Positions 27,207 to 40,400 of a stretch of DNA of 64,000 nt are shown piece by piece. This DNA is from Pipra filicauda (lineage: Eukaryota > Chordata > Aves > Passeriformes > Pipridae): assembly GCF_003945595.2 (NCBI RefSeq), contig NW_024104294.1, positions 1,369,001-1,433,000 on the forward strand, in the 5' to 3' direction. How positions within the stretch are numbered: the first letter of the stretch is position 1; every line of letters begins with the position of its first letter. The notes below the pieces were generated by a model. The model made no database searches. It was not told the origin of the DNA and saw nothing but the letters and a program-made list of their open reading frames with translations. Both the position numbers and the translations under genes were made by a program.

Positions 27207-30200
27207 CTGTATGAAAAGAAGGGAAAATGGGGTGTGAATGGAGAGGCTGATTTACAATTGCCCAAAAGTCTCCTTGTTCCTTATGGTCTATGTTATTGCA
27301 AGAGAAGTTGTCTGGGTGAGAGAAAGAAAGGAAAGAAAGGATTTTTCTTTCCAGGAGACCTGGAAACTAGTTCCCTGCACAAGAACCACCAAATAACAAG
27401 ACACCAGACAGTCATCAGTGATGGATTTGTCAGTGGCTACTGGATATAGGACACTTGGAAACAGGCTGAAGTAGTGACTGATGGAAGTGTTGGCAAACCA
27501 AACTTCTATTTATTTATTTAGAAACACACCTGGAGTTTGAAGCTACAAGGATTTCGGTGGGACATCTGCCCCATATATAGAGTCTATCTTATATTTGAAG
27601 TGGTCTGTAATCAGAAGACAAGCAATTCTTCCAGCCTTTAATCAGATATTGTAACATCACTCTGCCATTTGCCCTCATTGCCCTTCCTGAAGCCCCTCAA
27701 TAGGGATTTAATACTAGTCCAGCAGAAAGCAAACCTATGTCTATCCTTTATGCACTGGATAAAGGATACGGTGGATCTGACACTTGCTCATGCATCCAGA
27801 CATATTTATTTGCTGTAACAGCTTTAAGGGACAATAGTGGGATGACTGTCTTCCCTTTCTAAGCCACATATGAGTGGTCTGTAATGTTTTCACCTACACT
27901 TAAATCCTCAAGCAAACATGAAAAGACAACAATGGAAATCCTTCTGTGGGCATGGTACTACCAGAGACCTGAATCACACAGAATCCATCATCCCACATAA
28001 CCCTGTATTTGGTATCCCTTCTTCAGTTTTCCATTATAACCAGGGCAAAATGGATTCTTGCTGATCTGTGCACTTTCCTGCATCTCTAGAACCCTTACTA
28101 AGTCACAGCTGCCCATCTGCTGAACATTTCAGACCACAGACGACTTCAAATCATTTTCTCAGTCCCTTTGCACCACTATGATACATATGTCAGCACAAGT
28201 ACAGGACAATTTTCTCTGCCTTAGCTAGTTTCCTCCAGGAAAACTACTGCTATGTAAAGCTAAGGCATCTTCCTCCAAAAAAACAGGCCAATGGAATGTG
28301 AAAAGTTGGAAGCGGTATGGGCATGACAGTCAATGTTGTATGAGTTATAGCCTGGTCCAGTATAATTTGCTGAGAAGAACCTAAAACTGTAGCAATTGAA
28401 TGGGAACATACTGGATTAATCCTGACATATCTCCAGCAGCCAGATGCCTCACTCAACACCACGCATTGTGTATATTGTTCTGGTCTCACCAGGGACTAGC
28501 ACAGCACTGGTTTAAAATACAACTCTGTGAAATAAAATAGTCTACTTCAGTCCCTTCTAAACTTCTGAGAAGAAAAAAAACCACACTCTATGCAAATGAA
28601 AATATTAAACAAAAAAGCCTTTTGAACCCTTTAGAGCTGGACAGAGGGTATAACACAGCTGGACCACATTCCTGCACAGGAGGCTTTCTCCCCTATGCCT
28701 CAGGCTTCCCAGGTCTCCTACAGCAACACAGACCCAAATTCCCACTGTAGGTTTCTGCAAAAAACATCTTAGATTACATTATGTCACTAAAGTTCATGTC
28801 TTCAAACTACATACACCTCAAACCTTGTCACGGTGGACTTAAGACAGTTTTAACCAACTAACACCAGAGTGGTTTGCAAAAGCAATGCGGTTCTCATACA
28901 CGTAAGTGATGAAGAACTCCCAGGCTTTTTGTTTTTCCTGAGAGAAGTTTCAAAGATATTTAAGTCATCATTTCTGTTGAGAAGTTAAAACATCCAAATG
29001 AAAACACTAATTTTGTTTTGATTTGTATTTTGATACTACAGAAATAAAATTACTTTTTAAATTGCACAGGTCTCAGTATTTTACATGCCAAACCTATGGT
29101 TTTCCTTTTAAGCAGTAATAACAGTTTCCTGCATATCAAACAAAACCACAGCATTTTAAAGAAAAAAATTTCTCCATGGAAAAATTTAACTAGTCCTACT
29201 CCTTATTAAAAATAATTTGATAAATGAAAAGACAAATAGCATTCACACTTTTTTGTCACACAGGCCTTGCAGTGCCCCTCTTCTCAGTTCAGCTCCCCAG
29301 GCTGGTCCCTCCTGGGCCGCAGGGGCTGGGCAGTTCCCACAGCCCCAGGGCTGCAGATTTTTAATTAATTAAACAGAAACCTGACTGTTTAAATATTTTT
29401 TTTCATGTAGATTAATTTTCACAACTCACCAAATTGAGTATTTTTCTGCAAAATAAAACAACAGAAAAGGCTGAATTTTATTAGCTCATTTTGGCAGTCA
29501 CAAAGTTGATGGCACAAATGAGAACACTTAGGTACAGAAAACCATCTTAAACTTCCAGCTAGGACATTTATGAAAAATGAGTTAATGTTGTGTAAATTGA
29601 AAAGCATAAGGCATGCCAGAAAAAAAAAAAGGTGCTTTCTGGAACTGCAACATCTGGAATCTACTGCCACAAATTACCTGTGTTTTAACAACAGTAGGGA
29701 ACACAGAGAGTTTTTCCCTCCCATCCTAAGGGCACCAGAAAACTGCACTATCAGTTTAACTTGGAGCTCATCAATCAAGTCTCACGACCCAGAGGAAAAA
29801 TAGTGCTGCTAAAAATGGTGACTGAAATTTTTAAGCTCCATTGCTGAATTCAAGTTCTAGTACTCAGAATAATCAGGAATTAATGTAAACAATGACTGAG
29901 CCCATTTCTGTGATTTTTAAACTTAAAAATAAGTCTGCCAATCTACAAACTGCCAGAAAATCATCCCTCATCAAGAAAAACACGACTAAGGTCATCCCTC
30001 TTGTTTCCTCCATGATATTTAAGCAAGTCTGTCTTCTAACAGGGAACATCTACAGCTAAAAACTGCTCATACCTTGTTGTCTTCTGAATTATCAATCATG
30101 TTTCATAATTCCATACATTTTTCTTCCCATTAAAGCTTTTTTTACTTATACACCAATGATTTCTCTGAAATATCCACCTAACCATAGCTACATTTTTTCT

Positions 30201-33049
30201 GCCGTGAACTTTCGTTGGTAATGAAATATGGAGTCATATATATATATGGATTATCTGACCTCTTACTATTTGTTATTTGAAAGAATGACTATTTACAATT
30301 ATTACAGAGGCTTAACAAAACAAATTGAAAAATTCTCACCCCAAATCTTTCTGAACTATTACAGCTCAACTAACCTTAAACACTGAGGTCATATTTAATA
30401 TACCAAATACAATCAAACACGGGAAAAATGTCATGCCCTTCTGGATACCAAGCGAATCTTAGCTCTCCAAAGCAGGAGACCTTTTCACTAGTTTAAAACA
30501 GTAATTTTCATTGATTTCGTAATGGGAAGCTTAGTATTTTAAAATATAAGATTTTTCTAGTGACTGGGCTTTGAGTTATCAAAATGCTGACAAGTTTTCC
30601 TGCAGACTTCTGCTCCCCTGATCTTTAACCCGGTGTGGGGTGAACAGCTCTGACAAACGACCCCCTTCAGCCCCAATTCCAGCTCAGCTGTACCCACACC
30701 ACACCTGCTACACAGGCATTTTCAACCAGAACTGCATTTTGCTGGTTCCAACTGCCGAGCTTGAAGTGAGGGAAGCAAAATCACTGCGTTATAGGGAAAT
30801 CAGGTGGGAGTTTTCAGACTTGCATGTTCACCAGGAGATCTCACATCCTCTGCGTCGGACATACCCTCGTCACTTGATTACTGATGGCACAAGAAACCGA
30901 ACATTTTATGTTCACAAAGCCATCAACAAAAGTTGAGAATATTGCTGCAAAATGCTCATTTCCAATGCTCAAGACATTAGTAAGAGCACATTAGATAAAT
31001 GCAAACTAGGGCTCATTTCTCATTGCCACTCTATATTTTATTGAACAAAATCTTGCCCTCAATGAAGAGGCAATAAAGACAGAGTAAGATCACTAGAAGA
31101 GAGCAAATAACCTCCAATTTTGCCCTAGTTTAAATATTCTCTCTCTTATGGAATATGTTTCCTATTACCAGCATTTTGCTGGTAGCAGAGTTCAGCAATA
31201 CATAAACAAACTCTGGGATTACTAGTTCACTTTCCTACAGGAATATGTTGGCTTTTACTTGGGAGGGGAGCATTCTCCTCTCTCTCATCTTGGACCTACT
31301 GAATAGTTTAATGTAAATTAATTTCCTACAAATCTTTTGAAAACTGGCAGTTAGAGAAGTTGACCCTTACTAGATATTAGAGATTCCTCCAAGGAGAGCA
31401 GTATTATGAATTCCTCAGGGGGCAGAAAAAACTTCTGTCGGACTTGACACTTAGACATCAAAGAATTCAGCCACAGAATTTAAATCCATAAAAAATAAGG
31501 CTCTGAGTGTTGTCTGCCACTTTTGGAAATACCTAGGTTGTAATCAAGTGATTTGAATTACAGTAATATTTTGAAGTAGAGTTTTGGAATCAAGATACAA
31601 ATGTGCCAGAAATAAAACAGTCCTGTAAAAGCAAGAGCTCACATTCTGAGCAAACAACAAGAAACTACAGGCATACGCTGAAAAATAATGCACACATACA
31701 AAGAGATTAAGATACCCATTTTTATGGGTATGTTACTTAAAAATTCTGTTCATCTATTCCACAATTCGTCTTTCCTCCTTTTTAACTAATTAGGTCAGGT
31801 TTCCAGGCTACTAGATACACTGAGAAAGATGAGTGTTCCAAAAGTGGAGCAGCAGTAGGATTCTGCAAACAGCCCTGAAATTAGTTTTTGAAAGGGGAAA
31901 GTAAGTGCTTTGTTAGGAAGTTTTGGGCATGAGGAAATCCACATTGTTTTTTATCTTTTTGTCTTCTGTCTGTGGCAGAAGAGACATCTTTTCCATCCTT
32001 TCAGGCACCAGCACTGGGCACGCAGAGTGGTCAAATTGTGCAGAGCTACAAATTCTATAAGGCCTTCTCCCATATTATAAATGCAAATAATGAGAAATGA
32101 GAATTTGGGGCTTTATGAAAGAGCCATTAAGAAAGAAGGGTTAGATAACCTGTCCTGGGCATGCCACAAATCTGCCTCTGAATGCACACACACAGGGTTT
32201 TGTCACAGGGAGAGTAGCTGAGGATTTCTGGAGAAACCTAAAATAAAGAAATACCTTACATGATCTCAGGCATTTCAATAATTTTACACAGCTTATATCT
32301 AACAAATTTTCACCACAAATTACAATGATATTTTCAGCTCTCACTAGCTTTTAAAATTGCATACACTGGTCAGGATATCAAACTATTCACAGCTAATCTC
32401 CACATCTGAAGTATTTTAAGCATATATAAGTCAATATCTTTGTCTCTTTTGTTAGGATTTTTCAAAATATTTATGTTCAAATTGTATATATATTTATCCA
32501 GCTGAAAAGAGAAATGGAAATTATTTATAAACCCAAAGCAAAATATCAGCAGCACCTGACAGGTCAAATGACAGCTCCCCTCCTCCACAAACTCCCCAAG
32601 ATTCAGGAATAATCTTTCCTGGACTTTGTTACATTTGTCCTTAGATACTGACAACCTAGAAAGGTTAAGCTCAATTTTATAATTAATTACAATAATCTAG
32701 AATGAAAAGAAAATTCCATTGGGAATCAATCCAAGTGAGCTACTTTAAGAGCTCTCAGAAAAATTAGGTAACTTTAAAGATAACATAAGAAGAAAAATCA
32801 ATTAAAAGATTTTATTTAAATCTCCTTTTGATCACTTCTCAAATTAATTACAGTATATCGAAATGGTATTGCCTGTGATGTGTTTATTATTTATACACAT
32901 TCTTAAGAGAAAGCAATTATCAATATATTACTGGAATTTCTTTTATCACTGCAAGCTTAAAATGCAACTAAGAAAAACCCTTCACAGTTTGTTCTACCAA
33001 GGTTCAATAACCAAGTACAAAAAGTAGCAAAGATCACACATCTGACAAA

Positions 33050-33082
33050 CACATATATATATGCACACACATATATTTATTA
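33050..33082. repeat. AT/AC dinucleotide tract
   Basis: Short interrupted (AT)n and (AC)n units, ACATATATATATGCACACACATATAT in pattern. It directly precedes the GC-rich patch at 33100. Confidence 0.75.
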
Positions 33083-33099
33083 AAAGGAAAACACTCCTC

Positions 33100-33520
33100 T
33101 CCTTTCAGGGCTCCCGTAGTCTGCCAGTGCTGCACAGAGTGGACCATCCCACTGCAGCGATCCCTGATGGCAGAACTCCCTGGCACAGCCTGGTTCTCAC
33201 TGCAACGGTGGCACCGCCACCATCGCCACCATCACCAGCTGTCCCTCCCAGCACCAAGGGCTGGCGTCGCCACCTCCACTGGCAGGACCCACGGGGACAC
33301 TCCTTGGCCCTTGCAGGTCAAGTGTCACTATGAGGAGCCAGTCAGGCTACTCAGGCTCATTTTGCGCTGGCCCGTGGAGTCAGAGCTCCAGCACTGCCTG
33401 TGAGGAGGGTGGTACCTCCACCAGCAGAGACTGACCTGCAGCAGGGATCGTACCCATGTTTCAGGCAGGCCACCACAGGCACAGGCAACTCTGGAGAAGA
33501 ACATCCTTCCTTAGGCTCAG
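33100..33520. other. GC- and CpG-richer patch
   Basis: A roughly 420-bp segment clearly richer in G and C than its flanks, with about ten CpG dinucleotides and a short (CAC/CGC)n run near 33205-33240. On the plus strand it begins right after CTCTCCTTTCAG, which resembles a splice acceptor, and two plus-strand frames stay open for 78-90 codons across it. The reading is proline- and histidine-rich with no known domain. It could be an old insertion, a regulatory element or a chance composition shift. Confidence 0.4.
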
Positions 33521-34875
33521 GTATCTCCTGAGAAGCCTTCAGTCCAAAAATGAGCGTCACTCTTCAATTTGCTTTCTGCCAGATTGGAAGACATTCACCT
33601 CAGGCACTACGGATCAGCCACGCTGCTCTCAACCTAACCTCAGCATTATTGCAGTGTTCCTTACTTCTTGATGGTGCCCAAGAGCTCTCTAAGACAAGAT
33701 CTCTTCCCAGGACCTTTTTCACTAAATGCAGACCTAGTTTGATCACCACCACAACACAGTCAGTCCCACTGGTTTCAGTTGCCCAGCAGAAGAATACACA
33801 AGACGACAGTGACATAATCAATCAACACACAAGACAGGCTACTGAAAGAGGGAGTGTTTCTCCCCGTGAACACCCTCTCCTTTTGGGGTTGCCAAAGACG
33901 ACTGGGTGTGACAGACCATTAGTCCAACCCATCTGGAGTTTAACGTTCCTCTGTACACAGTTACTGCAATCATAATTGCACCAGAATTGCAGGAATGATT
34001 GTGAATAACTGGCCAAGTTGACTGCAGACACTCACCTTTCATATATGCACAAATAATAATTTTCAATGAATTACTAGGAACCTGATCCAGACCTGAACCA
34101 TGGATAACTTAGTCACATAATTTCTTGAACATGCAATTCAGCTTCATTTTCAGTTTAACACACTTTCGTAGGTGGGCATCACTACTCAGGTATTTAGGTA
34201 CAAGCCCAAAAAACCAAAACAAACATCCTAACAGGCCTTTTGAGATATCCCTTCTAAACACAGCTTTCAACTGAAGTGTTTTGTCTGCAGGCTCTGTATA
34301 ATGCAAGCAGAATTGTTTCTTAGCAGTTTTCACAGGGCTGGCATTACGTAGTATATCCAACAGAAAGCAAGGAACAGCAATCCAGAACATGATCGATTTT
34401 TGCTTGCTCCATGACTAACACTGATTCGTTGTCTGTAAAATATTCCATTACTTAGATATCTAATTATGCAACTAATATATCTATTATAACTGTTTGTACT
34501 AGAGGCTCCCAGACAATTTGAAATGCCTCTCAAAAGCACTGTGTATTCAGTGTGGGTGTCTTCCTATACACCGTGTATTCCTCTGCAGGGTGCTTGAAAG
34601 CAGGGTTGCATGAGCGGGGGACAAGCTCCAGGATGGGGAAGGGACTAGGAGAATGTCCACAAAGAAGAGAAGGGTCCTCAGGCTCACAGGTTTGACGACT
34701 CCAGGTCAAAATTTCCCTTTTCTCTGCAGGTAGATACATCCCAAGAACCAAGTTTCAGGACAAAGAAATGGAGGAAACATTCTCCAAGGAAAAAAGTTTA
34801 CTCCAAATCTCTGAGAAAGACTGCTACTGTTACTTTAAACTGACATCTAGGTATGTTCAGGGGGATGATTACATA

Positions 34876-34932
34876 TCTTATATAACATATATGTTATTAA
34901 ATATATATATATATACATATTTATATATATAA
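34876..34932. repeat. AT microsatellite with palindromic core
   Basis: A run of (AT)n and (TATA)n units. At its 5' side ATAACATATATGTTAT (34882-34897) is a perfect 16-bp palindrome. Such tracts are often length-variable between individuals. Confidence 0.85.
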
Positions 34933-37212
34933 GGGAAGACAGCATCCCTGCTAGGGATGGCTAATGCTGCAAATGTAAGCCAGATTTTAAGATACGTGAA
35001 CTCCTGCCTATTCTATATATTTATAAGAGCACTGATCAATCAACCCTGAAAACATTTGCCAAAAATCATAAACAAGAGCAGGAAAACTAAGTTTCAGCAA
35101 AACTTTTAAATGCTTCTAAGATTTTTTTTTTCCTGTTCATCATTGCTGCAAGCATTTAGTTGGATGGGCAAAATGTCACAACTTTCTTGTCCAAATGACA
35201 TCATGAGAGTGACATAAAAAGAATATGTAGGAAGTCAGATGGCCATTATACTTTCCCACTGTCCTATTAGCTGAGATAATGCTGTAAGTTTTTGCAATCA
35301 TAAAATAAACACATCAATAACAATGTCAAGACCTCCAAAGAAGTCAGAATAACCTTCCATTTTGCATTTAACAAATGCCATAATTAGAAAAGGCTGGTTA
35401 ACACACTCAATTCTTCTTTTTTTCATGAGATACATCATTACAATAATGATTCGCTGACAGTTGCTGTCAAAATAAACATGTTGTCTTGTGCCTTTTTTCT
35501 GAACGCAAGCAAATTTAGATGGCACTGAAGACCTGAGTAACTATCAAGATCTGTAGCAATATTATGTAGCACAATTAGCAGCAGCCACCTTGTTTAAAGT
35601 ATCTAGAAGACATTTTCCCCATTGGGACAAGTACATTACATTTATAAGCAAATTCTCTGACTTCTTTCCTGTCTACTAAGGAAATCACTTGTAATGCAGT
35701 AGAGATGTTTTGCTTATAGTGGGTACCAAACCAGCCACTTTTTCCTGCCCCTTTACCTCAGGGCCTCAGGTAGGTTCACCACCCAAAGGAGGCTGGGACC
35801 CTGCACGGAGTGAAAACCCACAGCCTCTCCTGGGACCTGAATCATCACTTCAACTGGGCCTCACTTGCACCACCAGGCTTTTGGTTTGCAAACGTGTCAC
35901 AGGCAGACTCTGACCATCTATATGGGGTGAAAGCAAGGGTGCTTTGAGCATTTACTGCAGTGTTTGATTCATGTGGATCTACTCAGGACTATTAAACCAG
36001 TCATGCAATTTTAGAGGTTAAGCATTTCTGCAGTTGAAAGTAGAGAAGACAGTACATCTGCAAGCTTAAGTCCAAATTGCAGATCAGACCTTTAGGACTG
36101 TACCTTCAAATTCCACCAGGACAGAGACCTTTCTAGCAAGACATTAAGCACAACTTATTTCCTAGTATGTGTGCCCTGTTGTCAACTTAAGAGTCAAGGG
36201 CCAATTGATAAATAAAGGAAACGCAGTCCCAAAAAAGCTGTCTTATTAGACTGCCTGCTCTGCAGGATTCATCGTAGCTGTGCTCAAGTGCAGAGGTGGT
36301 ACCATTATGGCAGACTGGTGTTAGGGAGGAGGAACAGCATGAAAACAGAGCTGCAAACAAGGAATAAAGATGCTTATAACAGCATCCAAAACATAACTCC
36401 TCATTTATGGTTGTCAGGCCTTTTTAATTCCAAACTTTATTTCTGATCCATGCTTTTTAAAAACAAAACCAACAGAAGGATTCCCTTGAAGCCATTCCAT
36501 GTCTAGTCAAGGAACCTTGCCATTATTTGCAAGCCTAGAAATTATTTCCTCACTGATGTCACACTGAAATTTCTGAGATCCATTCATGTACTTCTCTGAC
36601 CCATTCCTGATGAAGTTCTGCAACAAGAGCAAACAAAAAATAGCCCTTCCTTCAACTTAAGATTTCTCCAACTTTGTGTACAATCTCAAAGAAATAACCC
36701 TAAAAATATGAAGGAAATGGGACAAGATGTTTTTGAGCTGGAGGGTAGTGAAAACTTTACATTCTAACTTAAAAAAAATACATCATAATTCAAAATAAGT
36801 CTCCTTTTACAATGTGAAGTTTTACTTGACTTGGAGACCAACAAACTCAGGCAAGAGACATGAGGTATAGAAAACAGTGAGGTCCACAGTCACCTCAACA
36901 ACCATGACTGTGCTCATTTCACCAAACTATTCACCTTGTGCCAGTTACTGACCCAATCCGGGTTACCAGTTCTGACAACAGGCTGAATTCATGCCAGCAG
37001 TGCTGGCAAGAATCAATCATGCTTTAGCAACCATGCAGTAAAGCAGCACATCAGGCGTCATATCACATAAAAAGCAGCACAGCGAACACGTATGGAACTT
37101 TACAGCCCACTGAGTGCACACAGAAAGCTGACAGAAAAACAGGATTCTCAGCACAGAACTTGAATTTGCATGGAAAACATGTCCCAAAAGGGCACAGCAT
37201 TGGGTATCAGAA

Positions 37213-37432
37213 AATTTTAATTGAGCCAGCATCATGCCAACAGGTGAAAGCTAATGATATCCTGGACTATATTAGGACAAATTATGATCTTCCTTTCTAT
37301 TCAGCATTGGCAAGACCATACCAAGAATACTGTGCCAAGTTCTGTGCATTAGGTGACCCTGTTTGAGCAGGGGGATTGACTAGATGATGTTCTAAAGTCT
37401 CTCCCAATCTCATCCAATCCGTAATTCTAGGA
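37213..37432 (+). mobile_element. Diverged CR1 LINE with internal deletion
   Basis: The 5' part corresponds to the end of CR1 ORF2. In plus-strand translation it contains F-Y-S-A-L-A-R-P-Y-Q-E-Y-C-A, matching the conserved L-Y-S-A-L-V-R-P-x-x-E-Y-C region of CR1 reverse transcriptase. Near 37350 it jumps directly to the 3' end (GAGCAGGGGGATTGACTAGA), which ends in degraded terminal repeats at TCCGTAATTCTAGG. The sequence normally between these two parts is missing. It is more diverged than the other copies, which suggests an older insertion, and its frame is a remnant. Confidence 0.85.
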
Positions 37433-40400
37433 TTTCACTGGTTTTGTTTCCTTGGTGACTTCCAGTAAGTCACCTAAGGGTAAACAACACCATCCTCCTG
37501 CCCAAAAGATTTAAGAGTAGGGAATTTAAAGTCTGGATGTTCCTGCTGGACATGTGGATCCTGAATCACAGCACAGTACATCTCAGAAAGGGATTCAAAC
37601 CAAGCAAGCACCCAAAGCAGGAGAAAACAACAGATACACAGGTGTCTATAAACCTCTGTGCTTTCTTCAGTGTTTAAGTACTTTACTAAAGACTCATCTC
37701 ACTTCATTGTTGAAGTCAACAATAGAAAATTAAGATTCAGCATTTTTGTCTCCCACCTCTAGAAGGCACTCAGGGCTTCCCTTCCTTATGGCACACTGAG
37801 GGCTTAAGCCCTCATGCTAAAATACCAGATAAAAATCAGAGACAAGAGAACTCCCAAGACCAATGGGAATTCGGTGTAGTCAAACTGCTATTTTTCAACA
37901 CACATTCTAAGCACTTCAAAAGGAAAGAAAAAGAAATTTGAATTTTAGGAGGGAAATTAACGCAAATTCAGATAGCTCAGGAATAATAATGAAAAAAAAA
38001 AACTATCAAAAAGCACAGTATAGGTTCCCTGTCAAAACTTGCCTACTTACCAGCAAACAGACAGTATAGCACAGGATTCATAGGACAATCACATGCTTGA
38101 TGAGACCACTATGGTTCTGGGAAGTACTCTGCTCACTTCCAGCTACAGTCCTGAAAGGCATTTATCAACACTGCACCTTTCCCATCTACAGCCCTCACCT
38201 CACAGCTGGCAGTAACTCTCTGTATTTTTATCCCCATTTCTCCAACAAGGAGGCGAAGGCAGAGAGACTAACAAATCTGAGAAAAAACACATAGGCCAGT
38301 TTGGAACTGACCAACTCCTGACAACCAATCTACTTCTTTGAGAATTAAATCACATTCTGGGTTCAAAAGCCTTGGCAAAGTGCCTCATGTTTAAGTGCAC
38401 TTACTTGCCTACCTATAACTTGTGGATTTGAAGAACTGAGCTACAAGTCTCCAGAGCATGGTCTCACAACATCCGAGTGGATCCAAGGCTGCCTCTGCAG
38501 ACCTGAATGTGCAAACAATCTGGGCATGTTGCATCCAGCGATGTCCAAGACCACCCAGCAGCCCAGCACAGCAACAGGAGTTGGCATTCATCAATGCAAC
38601 CCAACTTATTGTTTAAGCCTGTGATTAAACTGCACTGAATATGCAAACTTGTTTCATTCACTAACTGTTTTACTTGCCCAAAATAGGAACTGGAAGCAGC
38701 TGATTTGAACTATATGGTCTGTGCTCATCTGCTTTTCAAAACACGTAGTCGAGTTTTTCATTAATAAAACCTATTTCTTTACTTCCTACAGTGCACTAGA
38801 GAAGAATTTATGTTCCCTTTTTCTCCAGCCACAAGAAAGCAGCACTATTGGCTCAAACCGAAGGTAAATTCAGCCACTGGTCTTTTCAATGCATGTGCCA
38901 GGATACACTGCCCTCAAAAAGACAGCCCACAACAATGTAAACAAAGGAAAAGGAAAAAATAATTTAGTGTTTAGGTTGCTTGGCCTGAACCCCCATCCCT
39001 GTTCCCTGCTCTGCAGTGGGAGCTGGTGAGTCGGCACTCCCAGGCAGATGCACCAGCCCCCTTCCTCCACCTGCCCTTGCCAGGAGGTTCTATGTTCATT
39101 CCCAGTGGAACCTCATCACAGCCTCCCCCCGCAGCACTCAGCTCACACAGCTCTAACAGCAACTTCCATTTCTTAGGGAACTTTCCTGTGAACAGACAGT
39201 TTTGGGAAGGCCCAACCTTGCCTTTTTCTTCACAGCATCTTCATCCCTCTAAACAGTCATCTGCAGATGTTTAATGCGAAACAGGAGAGAGGGTAGCTAT
39301 TTTCATTCTTATATCTTGATGCCCAGAGCTCACTCAGCTTTCTTCCTTTGACCTCTTTAAGTAGGCACACTATAATATTTACTTAAAAGAATCCAGTAAG
39401 GTTTTGATTTTGTAGATTCTGGGGTACATACTCCCAGATTTAGTCAATAAATCTACCAAATGCTCAATTTTCAGCAACTACTGGGATAGAACTGAAGGTC
39501 TTGTTTCAGAGCAAGTTCTTGAAGCAAGAGCATGGTAGGCCAGTGAGAATAAAAGTATTCTGGTTGCAGAAAAGAAATTAAAGCTAGGGAATATATATCT
39601 GTACCTGGGATCAATTCATTACCACACAAAGTTACAGTTTTGTTTTCAATTTTAGACTCTTACAAGGCAACATGATGAGATACAGGCAAATATCTTAGTT
39701 GTAAAATCTTGTATACTTGAGGCCCAGTTTGCCCTGGTTCTGAGCTAATTGGAACTGGTTATGATGCTGAAAGCATCTTGAGTGTCCCATAAACGTGGCT
39801 ATTTTCATTATTTACTATGTACACAGAATAAATGTAATAAAAACTAGACTATGGGAACCAGCTGACTGGTCCTTCAGCCACGGTTTATCAACCATCAGCA
39901 AACAGAAGGAAGCAGACTATGATATCAGGAGACTGCTATTTGTTTACCTAAGCAAATATTATTGTTAAAAATTGTTAGTCCCACTTTTTTCTGATAGGGG
40001 GGGACTGACGTGGCAAAACTCATTACTATAATGAGACAGAAAGAGGACTGAACAATGATGGAGAGAAAACCCTTTTCTGAATTCTAGATGTTTAAGTGAC
40101 TCCTGAAATCTAAATCCCAGATGTCTTGGGTTGAGACTCTTTAATGTAAAAAGTATCATTTGGGATGGGAGGGCGGTGCTATGTAGCCTACATTTTTTAC
40201 TGCCTTTACATAAAGTTGTCTGTGTGGCCACTTCTACTGTGAACTACCTTATGGCACAGAACACTTAATGGGAAATACAGTGAGACTTCAGTGCCTGCTG
40301 GGGTGGGTAAAGTACGTGCCAAGGACAGCGGTCCCAAGGGTACAACAATCTCCTAGGAAAAAATAGACACAAAAGGCTCCTCTCATTTATACTGTGGCCT

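Larger units (their letters stand above)
27207..37212. other. Start of glypican intron 3 (about 10 kb)
   Basis: This lies upstream of glypican exon 4 on the minus strand, where the roughly 700-bp exon 3 would be expected. No long minus-strand frame with glypican cysteine spacing appears, so the interval is intron. It holds AT dinucleotide tracts at 33050-33082 and 34876-34932, a short GC-rich patch at about 29270-29355 and a larger one at 33100-33520. I recognise no transposable element here. Confidence 0.55.

Noticed and set aside
33550..33975. 141-codon plus-strand frame
   Set aside because: No known domain, no convincing start or splice context, and length within chance.
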